Shown: piece after piece, positions 7,936-15,826 of the stretch | Layout of the letters: each line of letters starts with the position of its first letter | Numbering within the stretch: the stretch's first letter is position 1 | Assembly (NCBI RefSeq): GCF_018131185.1 | Contig: NZ_JAFCJE010000003.1 | Span: forward strand, 1-64,000 | Direction: 5' to 3' | Source: Bradyrhizobium diazoefficiens | GTDB lineage: Bacteria > Pseudomonadota > Alphaproteobacteria > Rhizobiales > Xanthobacteraceae | DNA length: 64,000 nucleotides | The notes under the pieces: generated by a model | What the model saw: the letters and a program-made list of their open reading frames with translations, nothing else | The model's database searches: none | What the model was told of the DNA's origin: nothing | Made by a program: the position numbers and the translations under genes

Positions 7936-8796
7936 TCACGCAAACCGGCGCGCGAAGAAGACGCAGGCAACCACGAGCGCGGTCGCGGCGATCATGCTCC
8001 AGGCGACCGGCTCGTGCAGCAGGAGCCCTGCGAGCGCGAGACCGAAGAACGGCTGGAGCTGCTGCAACTGGCCGACGCGCGCGATGCCGCCGATCGCAAG
8101 GCCCCGGTACCAGAAGATGAAGCCAACGAACATGCTGAAGATCGAGACGTAAGCGAGCCCGATCCAGGCGGGCACGCCGACGCCGCTCCAGCTGGACGGC
8201 CAGGTCCATAGCGCGAGCGGCACCATCAGCGGCAGCGCGAGCAGGAGCGCCCAGGAGATCACCTGCCAGCCGCCGAGCCGGCGCGACAGCGCGGCGCCTT
8301 CGGCATAGCCGAGCCCGCACAGCACGATGGCGGCGACCATCAGGAGATCGCCGGTGAGCGAGGCCGATCCGCCGCCGGACAGGGCGAAGCCGGCCACCGT
8401 GGCGCTGCCGAGACAAGCGAACAGCCAGAACAGCGGCTGCGGCCGCTCGCCGCCACGCAGCACGGCGAAGATCGCCGTCGACAGCGGCAAGAGGCCGATG
8501 AAGACGATCGAATGCGCCGACGTGATGTGCTGGAGCGCGAGCGCGGTCAGCAGCGGAAAGCCGACCACGACGCCGATTGCGACGATGGTGAGGGAGGCGA
8601 GATCCTTTCGCTGCGGCCGCGCCTGCCGGAGCAGGCCGAGCACGGCCACGGCGATCAGTGCCGCGATGACCGCGCGCGCCGACGTCAGGAACAGCGCCGA
8701 GAAGCCGCCGACCGCGACGCGTGTCGCCGGCAACGAGCCGCTGAAGATGATGACGCCGAGAAGCCCGTTGCCCCAGCCGCTGCCCGCAGATTGCAT
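7936..8796 (-). CDS. EamA/DMT-family transporter
   Basis: 286 residues with about ten hydrophobic helices arranged as two repeats of five, the layout of the drug/metabolite transporter superfamily. The first repeat begins GWGNGLLGVIIFSGSLPATRVAV and the second contains VGFIFWYRGLAIGGIARVGQLQQLQP, typical of the EamA domain. It would sit in the inner membrane, most likely exporting a small metabolite; the substrate cannot be predicted. It converges with the REC-EAL gene, ten bases apart, and has no evident operon partner. Confidence 0.87.
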   Translation of the reverse strand: MQSAGSGWGNGLLGVIIFSGSLPATRVAVGGFSALFLTSARAVIAALIAVAVLGLLRQARPQRKDLASLTIVAIGVVVGFPLLTALALQHITSAHSIVFIGLLPLSTAIFAVLRGGERPQPLFWLFACLGSATVAGFALSGGGSASLTGDLLMVAAIVLCGLGYAEGAALSRRLGGWQVISWALLLALPLMVPLALWTWPSSWSGVGVPAWIGLAYVSIFSMFVGFIFWYRGLAIGGIARVGQLQQLQPFFGLALAGLLLHEPVAWSMIAATALVVACVFFARRFA

Positions 8797-8902
8797 GTCG
8801 GTCCCATTTTTTGAGTCGCGACATTGGAGCTTCCGCGACGACGAGACCAGTCACAATCTCACAATCCGGCAAGACCGCAGGCGGCGCCGGAATGATTGCC
8901 CG

Positions 8903-9499
8903 TCAATACAGCGGTTCCTCGTACACCGGCTCGCCGTCGAGCAGCAGCCGCTTGATGGCGGCGCGGCCCGAGGGCAGCACGGCAGCCACGATGCGGACCT
9001 TCTGCTGGTTGCGGGCCTGCTCCAGCTTCCGGCCCTCGCCTTCCGGCACGAAATAGCTTTCGAGACCGTATTTGATCGTGAGCTTGTCGCAGAAGGTGCG
9101 GACATTCGATCCGCAGGAATAGTTGACGCGGCCGCGGATCAGCAATTCGGGCGCCGTGACCGGCACAGGCTCGGCATGCACCGAGACGGCGGCGTAAAGG
9201 CCGTCGGCATTGGGCGCGAGCTTGACGAACACGAATGGCTTGCGCGTGTCAGCCGGCTTGCCGGCGAGCGCCCCCGCCGGCACTTCCGAGATGTCGTAGC
9301 GCAGCACGACATAGTCGCCGCGCAGGAGATCGCGCGGATCGACCGGCTGCGTCTGCAAGGTCACCTCACGGCCTTCGCGCAGGATCTGCACGCGGTCGGC
9401 GACCATCAGGACCAGCAGCACGCCTTGAATGAGGACAGCGACGCCGAACAGCACGGCTTTCGGAATGCGTTGCCAGAGTCCAGTGATAGTGCCGATCAT
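8903..9499 (-). CDS. GDYXXLXY domain membrane protein
   Basis: 198 residues. One N-terminal membrane helix (about 14-34) is followed by an extracytoplasmic domain with the diagnostic motif GDYVVLRY at 61-68. Its start codon overlaps the stop of the DUF2157 gene by four bases (ATGA), so the two are translationally coupled. GDYXXLXY proteins are regularly encoded beside DUF2157/DUF4401 membrane proteins, and that pairing is what is seen here. The function of the pair is unknown. A CGSNVRTFCDK segment holds two cysteines that could form a disulfide outside the cytoplasm. Confidence 0.88.
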   Translation of the reverse strand: MIGTITGLWQRIPKAVLFGVAVLIQGVLLVLMVADRVQILREGREVTLQTQPVDPRDLLRGDYVVLRYDISEVPAGALAGKPADTRKPFVFVKLAPNADGLYAAVSVHAEPVPVTAPELLIRGRVNYSCGSNVRTFCDKLTIKYGLESYFVPEGEGRKLEQARNQQKVRIVAAVLPSGRAAIKRLLLDGEPVYEEPLY

Positions 9500-10767
9500 C
9501 GTTCAGCCCTCGGCAGCATGCGATTGAGCGCGGTTGCAAAGACCACGGCAATGATTCCGGCCCCCGCAAGGAACGCCGAGCGGCCGAGCAGCGAGCCCTT
9601 CACCGCCCAGGTGATGCCGGCGATGACGCCGGCGATCCCGAGCCAGCCGGCAACGATCCGCGGACGCACCTCGTCGAGCACACCGGAGACGACGAGGCCC
9701 AGCATGGCGCACAGCAGCGCGGCGTAAGCGAACCAAGGCTCGCCGGCCGTCGAGACCGGCCAGATCGGTGCGGCGATCAGCACGAGCCCGATCGCACAGG
9801 CTGCAAGGATTTCACCTGCGCGCTTCGTGAGCATGCCGGAGACGAGGGCGAGGATCACCCCCGCAAACCCGCACAGGATCGCCCAAATCGGCTGGGCGGA
9901 CACCGGGCTGGCCCGAAAGCGGATGATGTCGTCAACCGTCGTCACTTCGAGGAAAGCGACACCGGCCAGCGCAAACGCGCCGTAGGTCGACAGAACGGTC
10001 CCAAGCTGGCGCGCCCTCGGCGAGGGCATCGCTGCGATCGCAAGCCCGGCGCCGAACAACAAGGCGGCCCCGTCCGCGAGCACGAAGGACGGCTGGGCGC
10101 CCTCGAACTCGAAGCGAAGCGACGTCGCGATCCACCATGGCAGCACCGCGAGCGCGACGAGGTGGGCCGCGACGCGGGAGTTCCATGCGAAGGCGAGGCC
10201 GGCGGCGATGAGCCAGACCACCAGATACGGAAGATGCAAGACGTCGGGCGCGTCGTGGATTCGCATGCAGGTCCAGATGCTGGCGGCGACGAGGCCGACC
10301 GCGAGCGCCCCGCGCGCGCCGGTCAACAATGCGGCGACGAACGCACCGATCGACCACAGCAGCATGCCGCCGGCAAAATCCTCGCCGAGATGGTACATCT
10401 GGCCGACCAGTGCGATGCCCGCGCCGAAGATGATCGCACCGATGCTGGCGCAGAGATCGGCAAGAACGTCGCGGCCCCGCGCAGCGAACCAGGCGCCGAG
10501 GCTGCCCGTGACGACCATGCCGGCCAGCAGGATCGCGAACCGCATCAGCCGCGCGATCTCCGTCCAGTGCGCGGCGACGAAGGCGAGAAACGCGGCCGCG
10601 ATCAGCAAGCCGCCGACGATGCCGACGACCACGGCAATGTTGATGCCCGCAGGCAGCGGCGGCAACGCATGGCGGATCGCGACGGCCGCCGCCGGCGCAA
10701 TCACGCCGTCGGCCTCCCATCGCGCAAGATCAGCTTCGAGGCGCTGCCGGTAGGTTTTGTCGAACAT
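9496..10767 (-). CDS. DUF2157 polytopic membrane protein
   Basis: 423 residues. A soluble N-terminal segment (about 1-35, MFDKTYRQRLEADLARWEADG) is followed by at least ten hydrophobic helices. This is the arrangement of the DUF2157 family. It is the first gene of a two-gene operon with the GDYXXLXY protein, with a four-base overlap. Biochemical function is not known for the family. It begins about 280 bases from the NTF2-like gene, in a gap that holds a dispersed 23-bp repeat. Confidence 0.87.
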   Translation of the reverse strand: MFDKTYRQRLEADLARWEADGVIAPAAAVAIRHALPPLPAGINIAVVVGIVGGLLIAAAFLAFVAAHWTEIARLMRFAILLAGMVVTGSLGAWFAARGRDVLADLCASIGAIIFGAGIALVGQMYHLGEDFAGGMLLWSIGAFVAALLTGARGALAVGLVAASIWTCMRIHDAPDVLHLPYLVVWLIAAGLAFAWNSRVAAHLVALAVLPWWIATSLRFEFEGAQPSFVLADGAALLFGAGLAIAAMPSPRARQLGTVLSTYGAFALAGVAFLEVTTVDDIIRFRASPVSAQPIWAILCGFAGVILALVSGMLTKRAGEILAACAIGLVLIAAPIWPVSTAGEPWFAYAALLCAMLGLVVSGVLDEVRPRIVAGWLGIAGVIAGITWAVKGSLLGRSAFLAGAGIIAVVFATALNRMLPRAER

Positions 10768-10890
10768 CGTCGTGGGATCACCTGGCGCCGGCCGGATGGC
10801 GGGACCTTGCTAGGTCGGATCGTGCGCGACGTGGGTTCAAGCAGGCGGGTGGGCCGCGGGCTTTCCGAGGGCCCGGATGACAATAATGGT

Positions 10891-10913
10891 GAAAACAACC
10901 CCATGCACAGTAG
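10891..10913 (+). repeat. Dispersed 23-bp repeat, copy 1
   Basis: The 23 bases beginning GAAAACAACCCC and ending CACAGTAG recur exactly at 37916-37938, 27 kb away, in unrelated intergenic sequence. The conservation of a non-palindromic, non-coding 23-mer in two places is unlikely by chance. Confidence 0.75.
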
Positions 10914-11047
10914 GCGAGGCCCGCGATATCAAGGACTTACGGGAGGCAGAAATCGGACCTCTGCACGTCGTCGATCCCCTGCGCGTCCAGCCCCGCGGCA
11001 CCTTCGACATGAAGCGGCCGCATCGCCGCTCATGCCGGCAGCCAGCG

Positions 11048-11563
11048 CTATTGCGCCGGCAAGGGAATGCGCCGCAGGATGTCGTCGTAGGGTGCGAGGT
11101 CGAGATAGGCCGTCACCTCCGCCGCCTTGCCGTCCTGCATGCGCATGATCCACGCATAGCTGTTCGCGTAAGGCTTGCCGTCGCGCGCCACGCCGCTGCC
11201 TTCCCAATGCGCGATGACGTGGTCACCATCGGCGAAGAGCCTCACGCTCGTCGGACGCACGGGCGTCGACAGCCGGCTCGCGAACGGGCGCACCGCACGA
11301 TCCACGAACACATCGCGCCCCCGGAACTCGCCGGCGCTTGGTCCGGATCCCCTGATCCGCCAGACCGCGTCGTCGTGCAGCAGGTCGTTGAAGAACGTCG
11401 TTCCTCCCGCCGCCCAGCGGTCGAACGCATCGGTGACGATCCGCTTGTTGTCGTCCTCCACTGAGTTGGCCTGTCCGCAGGGCGCTGCCGTCGTCAGGGT
11501 GGATGCCGTCACGATGACTGCGTAGATGCACGACGCAAGTGCGCGATTGAACATGGTTGCCAT
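11048..11563 (-). CDS. Exported NTF2-like (SnoaL-type) protein
   Basis: 171 residues. A hydrophobic N-terminus (MATMFNRALASCIYAVIVTA) ending near TTAAPCG looks like a signal peptide, so export is likely. The mature part has the cone-shaped NTF2/SnoaL-like layout: a helix with IVTDAFDRWAAGGTTFFNDLL, then HDDAVWRIRGSGPSAGEFRG, and a C-terminal strand with a DLAPYDDILRRI ending as in the nuclear transport factor 2 superfamily. Members of this fold are enzymes or ligand binders with diverse activities, so no reaction is assigned. It is transcribed alone. Confidence 0.78.
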   Translation of the reverse strand: MATMFNRALASCIYAVIVTASTLTTAAPCGQANSVEDDNKRIVTDAFDRWAAGGTTFFNDLLHDDAVWRIRGSGPSAGEFRGRDVFVDRAVRPFASRLSTPVRPTSVRLFADGDHVIAHWEGSGVARDGKPYANSYAWIMRMQDGKAAEVTAYLDLAPYDDILRRIPLPAQ

Positions 11564-11652
11564 TGGTGTCTCCCTTTTGGGTGCAAAATGTCGTCTGCCC
11601 CGAAGTGATGCACACGCGGTCGGCCAGACATCGCCGACTTGTTTCTCAGGAT

Positions 11653-12714
11653 CTATCCGCGCCGGGCGACGGTCGCGCCGCCAAAGATGAGTTGCTCGAC
11701 CATCGGACGGCGCAGGAAGCGGCCGGGAAAGATCGGCTCGGGCGCGGTCGCCTGGTCGAGGCGTGCCATCTGTTCAGGCGAAAGCGATATCCCGACCGCG
11801 CCGAAATTGTCTTCCGCCTGGTCCAGCGTGCGGACCCCGATCACCGGCGAGGTGACTGCGGGATTGGCCAGCGTCCAAGCGATGGCCACCTGCGACGACG
11901 TCGCGCCGAGCTCGGCGGCAATGGTTCGCACCGCGTCCGCCGCGTCCAGCGATCGCTCGTTGAGAAGGCCGGATGACGCGATGATCGAGGCCCTCGTCGT
12001 TCCGACGCCGCGCTCCTGAGAATCCCTGAGGTCGGCCCGCGTGTACTTGCCCGTCAGCACGCCGCCGCCGAGGGGCGACCACGGCAGCACGCCGAGGCCG
12101 AGAGCGGCCGCCAGCGGAATGAGCTCATGCTCGACCGTGCGCTCGACCAGATTATATTCGATCTGCAGGGCGACGAAGGGCGACCAGCCGCGCAGATCCG
12201 CCAGCGTCTGGAGCTGCGAGATGCGCCAGGCCGGCGTGTTGCAGATGCCGACATACTGGACTTTGCCGCTGCGCACGAGATCGTCCAGCCCGCGCATCAC
12301 TTCATCCGGCTGCGTTGTCGCATCCCAGCCGTGGAGGTAGAGCAGGTCGATGCGGTCGGTATCGAGCTGCCGCAGGCTCTGCTCCACCGAACGCATCATG
12401 TTGAGGCGGTGATTACCGCCTGAGTTGGGATTGCCGGGATCGCGCGCCATGGTGAATTTGGTTGCGAGCACGAGACGATCGCGCTTGTCCCGGGCGAACT
12501 GGCCCACGAGGCGCTCGGACGCGCCGTTGGTGTAGTTCACCGCCGTGTCGATGAAATTGCCGCCGCGGTCGACATAGAGATCGAAGATCCGCCGTGCCTC
12601 GCCGGGATCGGCGCCCCAGCCCCACTCGGTCCCGAAGGTCATCGTGCCCAGGGCGAGCGGCGAGACGCGCAAACCGGAGCGGCCAAGCAGGCGGTATTGA
12701 TCAAGTGCTGTCAT
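11653..12714 (-). CDS. Aldo/keto reductase
   Basis: 353 residues from the ATG at 12714, which is spaced five bases from GGAGG; two in-frame ATGs lie slightly upstream. The catalytic tetrad of the family is present: D56, Y61 (NYTNG), K86 (ATKF) and H128 (YLHGWD). The C-terminus has the NADPH-binding GVRTLDQAEDN loop. It is close to the YghZ/Tas-type group of (beta/alpha)8 reductases that reduce aldehydes or ketones; the substrate is not deducible. It is divergent from the LysR gene at 12807, and the gap carries two TTGG/CCAA dyads, so LysR control is likely. Confidence 0.92.
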   Translation of the reverse strand: MTALDQYRLLGRSGLRVSPLALGTMTFGTEWGWGADPGEARRIFDLYVDRGGNFIDTAVNYTNGASERLVGQFARDKRDRLVLATKFTMARDPGNPNSGGNHRLNMMRSVEQSLRQLDTDRIDLLYLHGWDATTQPDEVMRGLDDLVRSGKVQYVGICNTPAWRISQLQTLADLRGWSPFVALQIEYNLVERTVEHELIPLAAALGLGVLPWSPLGGGVLTGKYTRADLRDSQERGVGTTRASIIASSGLLNERSLDAADAVRTIAAELGATSSQVAIAWTLANPAVTSPVIGVRTLDQAEDNFGAVGISLSPEQMARLDQATAPEPIFPGRFLRRPMVEQLIFGGATVARRG

Positions 12715-12767
12715 CATTGCCTCCATCGGATGCCCGGGAGATAGCCCTCAGCGACTGGTGATACTAG

Positions 12768-12775
12768 TTGGCCAA
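12768..12775. promoter_or_regulatory. TTGGCCAA dyad in the AKR/LysR divergent gap
   Basis: A perfect 8-bp palindrome between the two divergent starts. A related imperfect dyad, TTGG-CTAA-CCAA, follows at 12796-12807. Together they are candidate LysR-type regulator sites; this is inference from position. Confidence 0.4.
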
Positions 12776-12795
12776 TACTGACCGGGGTGGTAAGC

Positions 12796-12807
12796 TTGGC
12801 TAACCAA
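12796..12807. promoter_or_regulatory. TTGG-N4-CCAA dyad touching the LysR start codon
   Basis: The last base of the dyad is the first base of the ATG at 12807, so binding here would block LysR expression, the usual autoregulation of the family. It is centred about 30 bases from TTGGCCAA at 12768, a separation of about three helical turns. Confidence 0.4.
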
Positions 12808-13709
12808 TGACCACCGACTTCAATCTCGTCGCCGTTTTCATCGCGGTCGCGGACACCAAGAGCTTCCGTGGCGCCGCCGACCGGCTCGGCGTAACGCGAT
12901 CCGCCGTGAGCCAGGCTATCCGGCGCATGGAGGACCAATTGGGCGTGGCCCTCGTCCAGCGCACGACGCGCAGCGTCAGCCTCACCGAAGCCGGCCTCCG
13001 CCTGCATCAGCGCGTGGCGCCGGCGGTCGCCGAGGTCGAACAGGCGATCAATGGCGCCCGTGACCGTGACGCACAGCCGACCGGGCAGCTGCGTCTCGCG
13101 GTGTCGTCGATCGCCGAGCGATTCATTTGCGGCCCGTTGCTTGCCGATTTCACACAGGCCAATCCCGGCGTTCAGATCGACGTCACCGTGACCGACGAGG
13201 AATTCGACATCGTGGCCGAGGGCTACGACGCCGGCGTCCGGCTCGGCGAAGTGATCGAGCAGGACATGATCGCCGTGCCGGTCTCAGCCGAGCAGCGCCA
13301 GCTCGTCGTGGCCGCGCCATCCTATCTGGAGCGGTTTGGGGCCCCCGCTCACCCGCGCGAACTTTCGCAGCATTGCTGCATCGGCTGGCGGCCGTCGCCG
13401 CACGTGGCCCCCTACCGCTGGGAATTTGCCGAGGACGGGCGCGAGTTCGACGTCGCGGTGGAGCCAAGGATCACGACGAACGACATGTGGGTGATGGTGC
13501 GCACCGCCTGCGCGGGCGGCGGCCTGACGTTCGGCATGGAAGATACGTTCTGGCCCTATATCGAACGAGGTGAGCTGGTCCCTCTGTTGGAGGACTACTG
13601 TCCGTTCTTCCGCGGCTTCTTCCTCTACTTCCCGGACCGGCGGAATCTTCCGCCGAAGCTGCGGGTGTTGATTGACCACGTGCGTTATCGGCCGAGCGGG
13701 AAGGGTTAG
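12807..13709 (+). CDS. LysR-family transcriptional regulator
   Basis: 300 residues. The N-terminal HTH is clear (about 18-40, RGAADRLGVTRSAVSQAIRR). It is followed by the linker helix and the two-lobed effector domain starting near 90 (GQLRLAVSSIAERF). In this family the regulator is commonly divergent from its target, and here the neighbour is an aldo/keto reductase, with two dyads in the gap. The effector is unknown. No ribosome-binding site is obvious before the ATG, in line with the dyad occupying that position. Confidence 0.92.
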   Translation: MTTDFNLVAVFIAVADTKSFRGAADRLGVTRSAVSQAIRRMEDQLGVALVQRTTRSVSLTEAGLRLHQRVAPAVAEVEQAINGARDRDAQPTGQLRLAVSSIAERFICGPLLADFTQANPGVQIDVTVTDEEFDIVAEGYDAGVRLGEVIEQDMIAVPVSAEQRQLVVAAPSYLERFGAPAHPRELSQHCCIGWRPSPHVAPYRWEFAEDGREFDVAVEPRITTNDMWVMVRTACAGGGLTFGMEDTFWPYIERGELVPLLEDYCPFFRGFFLYFPDRRNLPPKLRVLIDHVRYRPSGKG

Positions 13710-13823
13710 CGGCTGAAGGGTGTATCGCCGAGGTTCTGCCCGGGCGCTCCCCCTGCAGCGACAAACCCTTGTTTGGTGTATCGATCTCTGGCCCCGAACT
13801 GCTGAACATGTTTTGCTGCGGCC

Positions 13824-14258
13824 ATGCCTGAACCAACCCGAGACCAAGTCGAGCAACTGACGCGCGCGTTCGAACGTTTCACGCGCCGGTTCAAGGTGGC
13901 CGAGGCGGTCGCTGCGGCCGACAACGCGCTCAACGCGCTCGATGCCCAGACCCTGATGTTCATCGCCGAGCATCCCGGTTGCGGCATGGGCGATGTCGCG
14001 CGATATCTCAATGTCGCGATGACGACGATGTCCTCTGCCGTCGATCGGCTGGTGAAGAAAGACCTGATCGAGCGTCGCCGGCCCGAGGACAATCGCCGCG
14101 CGGTCGCCCTGAGCGCGAACCAAAAGGGGCGCCAGGTGGTTGACGAGCAAATAGAAGGCTACCGGCAGGCTTGCCGGACCATGCTCCGAGCGCTGGAGAC
14201 GTCCGAACAGGACGAACTGATCCGTCTGACTGAAAAAATTGCCGACGACGAAACTTGA
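13824..14258 (+). CDS. MarR-family transcriptional regulator
   Basis: 144 residues, winged HTH at about 45-105 (GCGMGDVARYLNVAMTTMSSAVDRLVKKDLIERRRPEDNRR), with the DNRR wing typical of MarR. N- and C-terminal helices would form the dimer. The gene is 75 bases upstream of the three-gene molybdenum hydroxylase operon on the same strand. A 21-bp near-palindrome lies immediately after its stop codon. The simplest reading is a repressor of that operon that releases on binding an aromatic or aldehyde ligand; the ligand is inference. Confidence 0.92.
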   Translation: MPEPTRDQVEQLTRAFERFTRRFKVAEAVAAADNALNALDAQTLMFIAEHPGCGMGDVARYLNVAMTTMSSAVDRLVKKDLIERRRPEDNRRAVALSANQKGRQVVDEQIEGYRQACRTMLRALETSEQDELIRLTEKIADDET

Positions 14259-14279
14259 ATAGTACGAAATTCGTATTAT
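14259..14279. promoter_or_regulatory. Candidate MarR operator
   Basis: A 21-bp near-perfect dyad with core TACGAA-A-TTCGTA and one mismatch in the outer four-base arms. It starts on the base after the MarR stop codon and lies about 55 bases before the first molybdenum hydroxylase start. Its length and symmetry fit a MarR dimer site. Confidence 0.6.
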
Positions 14280-14333
14280 CTTGGTGATGCTGCCAGAGCT
14301 TGAGGAAAGTTCGGCCCAGAGATGGAGGCGTCC

Positions 14334-14839
<506 letters not shown>

Positions 14840-14843
<4 letters not shown>

Positions 14844-15826
14844 GGACCTTCGCCTATCAGCACGCCGCCGATCAGGCTGCGGCCCTGTCCGCCGCGGCCG
14901 CGGCACCCGTCCGCTACCTCGGTGGCGGCACCAATCTCGTCGATCTGATGCGACAGAACATCGAGGCGCCCCAGGCGCTGGTCGATGTCTCGCGCCTGCC
15001 GGCCGAGATCATCGAACGACCGGATGGTGGCCTCAAGATCGGCGCGGCGGTGCGCAACAGCGCGCTGGCTGCGCATCCCGCCGTGCGTGCGCGCTATCCG
15101 ATGCTGTCGCGCGCGCTGCTGGCCGGCGCCTCCGCGCAGATCCGCAACATGGCGACCGTCGGCGGCAACATCCTTCAGCGCACGCGATGCGCCTATTTCT
15201 ACGATGCGGCGGGCTCGCATTGTAACAAGCGCGAGCAGCATGCCGGCTGCGACGCCATCGGCGGCTTCAACCGCTATCACGCGATCCTCGGCGCATCGCC
15301 GCATTGTATCGCGACCCATCCATCGGACATGTGCGTCGCGCTTGCGGCACTCGATGCGACGGTTCATCTCGCCGGCCGTGGAGGCGAGCGCAGCGTGCCC
15401 CTGACCGATTTCCATCGCTTGCCGGGCGAGACGCCTGAGATCGAGACGGTGCTGCATCCCGGCGAACTGATCACCGCGATCGAGCTCACGCCAGGCCCCG
15501 CGGCCGCGCGCTCGACCTATCGCAAAGTGCGCGATCGTTCGAGCTACGCCTTCGCGCTGATATCGGTCGCAGCCGGCGTGGACGTCGTCGACGGAAAGAT
15601 TGGGGATGTCCGGATCGCGCTCGGCGGCGTCGCCGCCAAGCCGTGGCGCGCGCGGCAGGCCGAGAAAATGCTGCTGGGCGAGGCGCCGACGCCGGATCGC
15701 TTTCGTGCAGCGGCCGATGCCGAACTGGCGGCCGCCAGCCCATTCGACGGCAACGCCTTCAAGGTCGAACTCGCGAAGCGGACCATCGTGGCCGTGCTCG
15801 CCCAGCTGACGGGAGCGGACGCATGA
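14840..15826 (+). CDS. Molybdenum hydroxylase FAD subunit (PaoB/YagS-like)
   Basis: 328 residues. The FAD-binding glycine motif is YLGGGTNLVDLM at 26-37, and IRNMATVGGNILQRTRC is the second conserved FAD segment. Cysteines C117, C128, C137 and C156 match the extra [4Fe-4S] insertion known from the YagS/PaoB type and absent from classical xanthine dehydrogenase. The operon is therefore closer to the aldehyde oxidoreductase PaoABC. Four-base overlaps join it to both neighbours. No PaoD or XdhC-like maturation factor is encoded in the window, so maturation must be served from elsewhere. Confidence 0.92.

Noticed and set aside
10768..11047. Search for FixK/Fnr-type TTGAT-N4-ATCAA boxes as targets of the two Crp/Fnr genes
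   Set aside because: No good match was found here or in the other gaps examined, so no target could be assigned.
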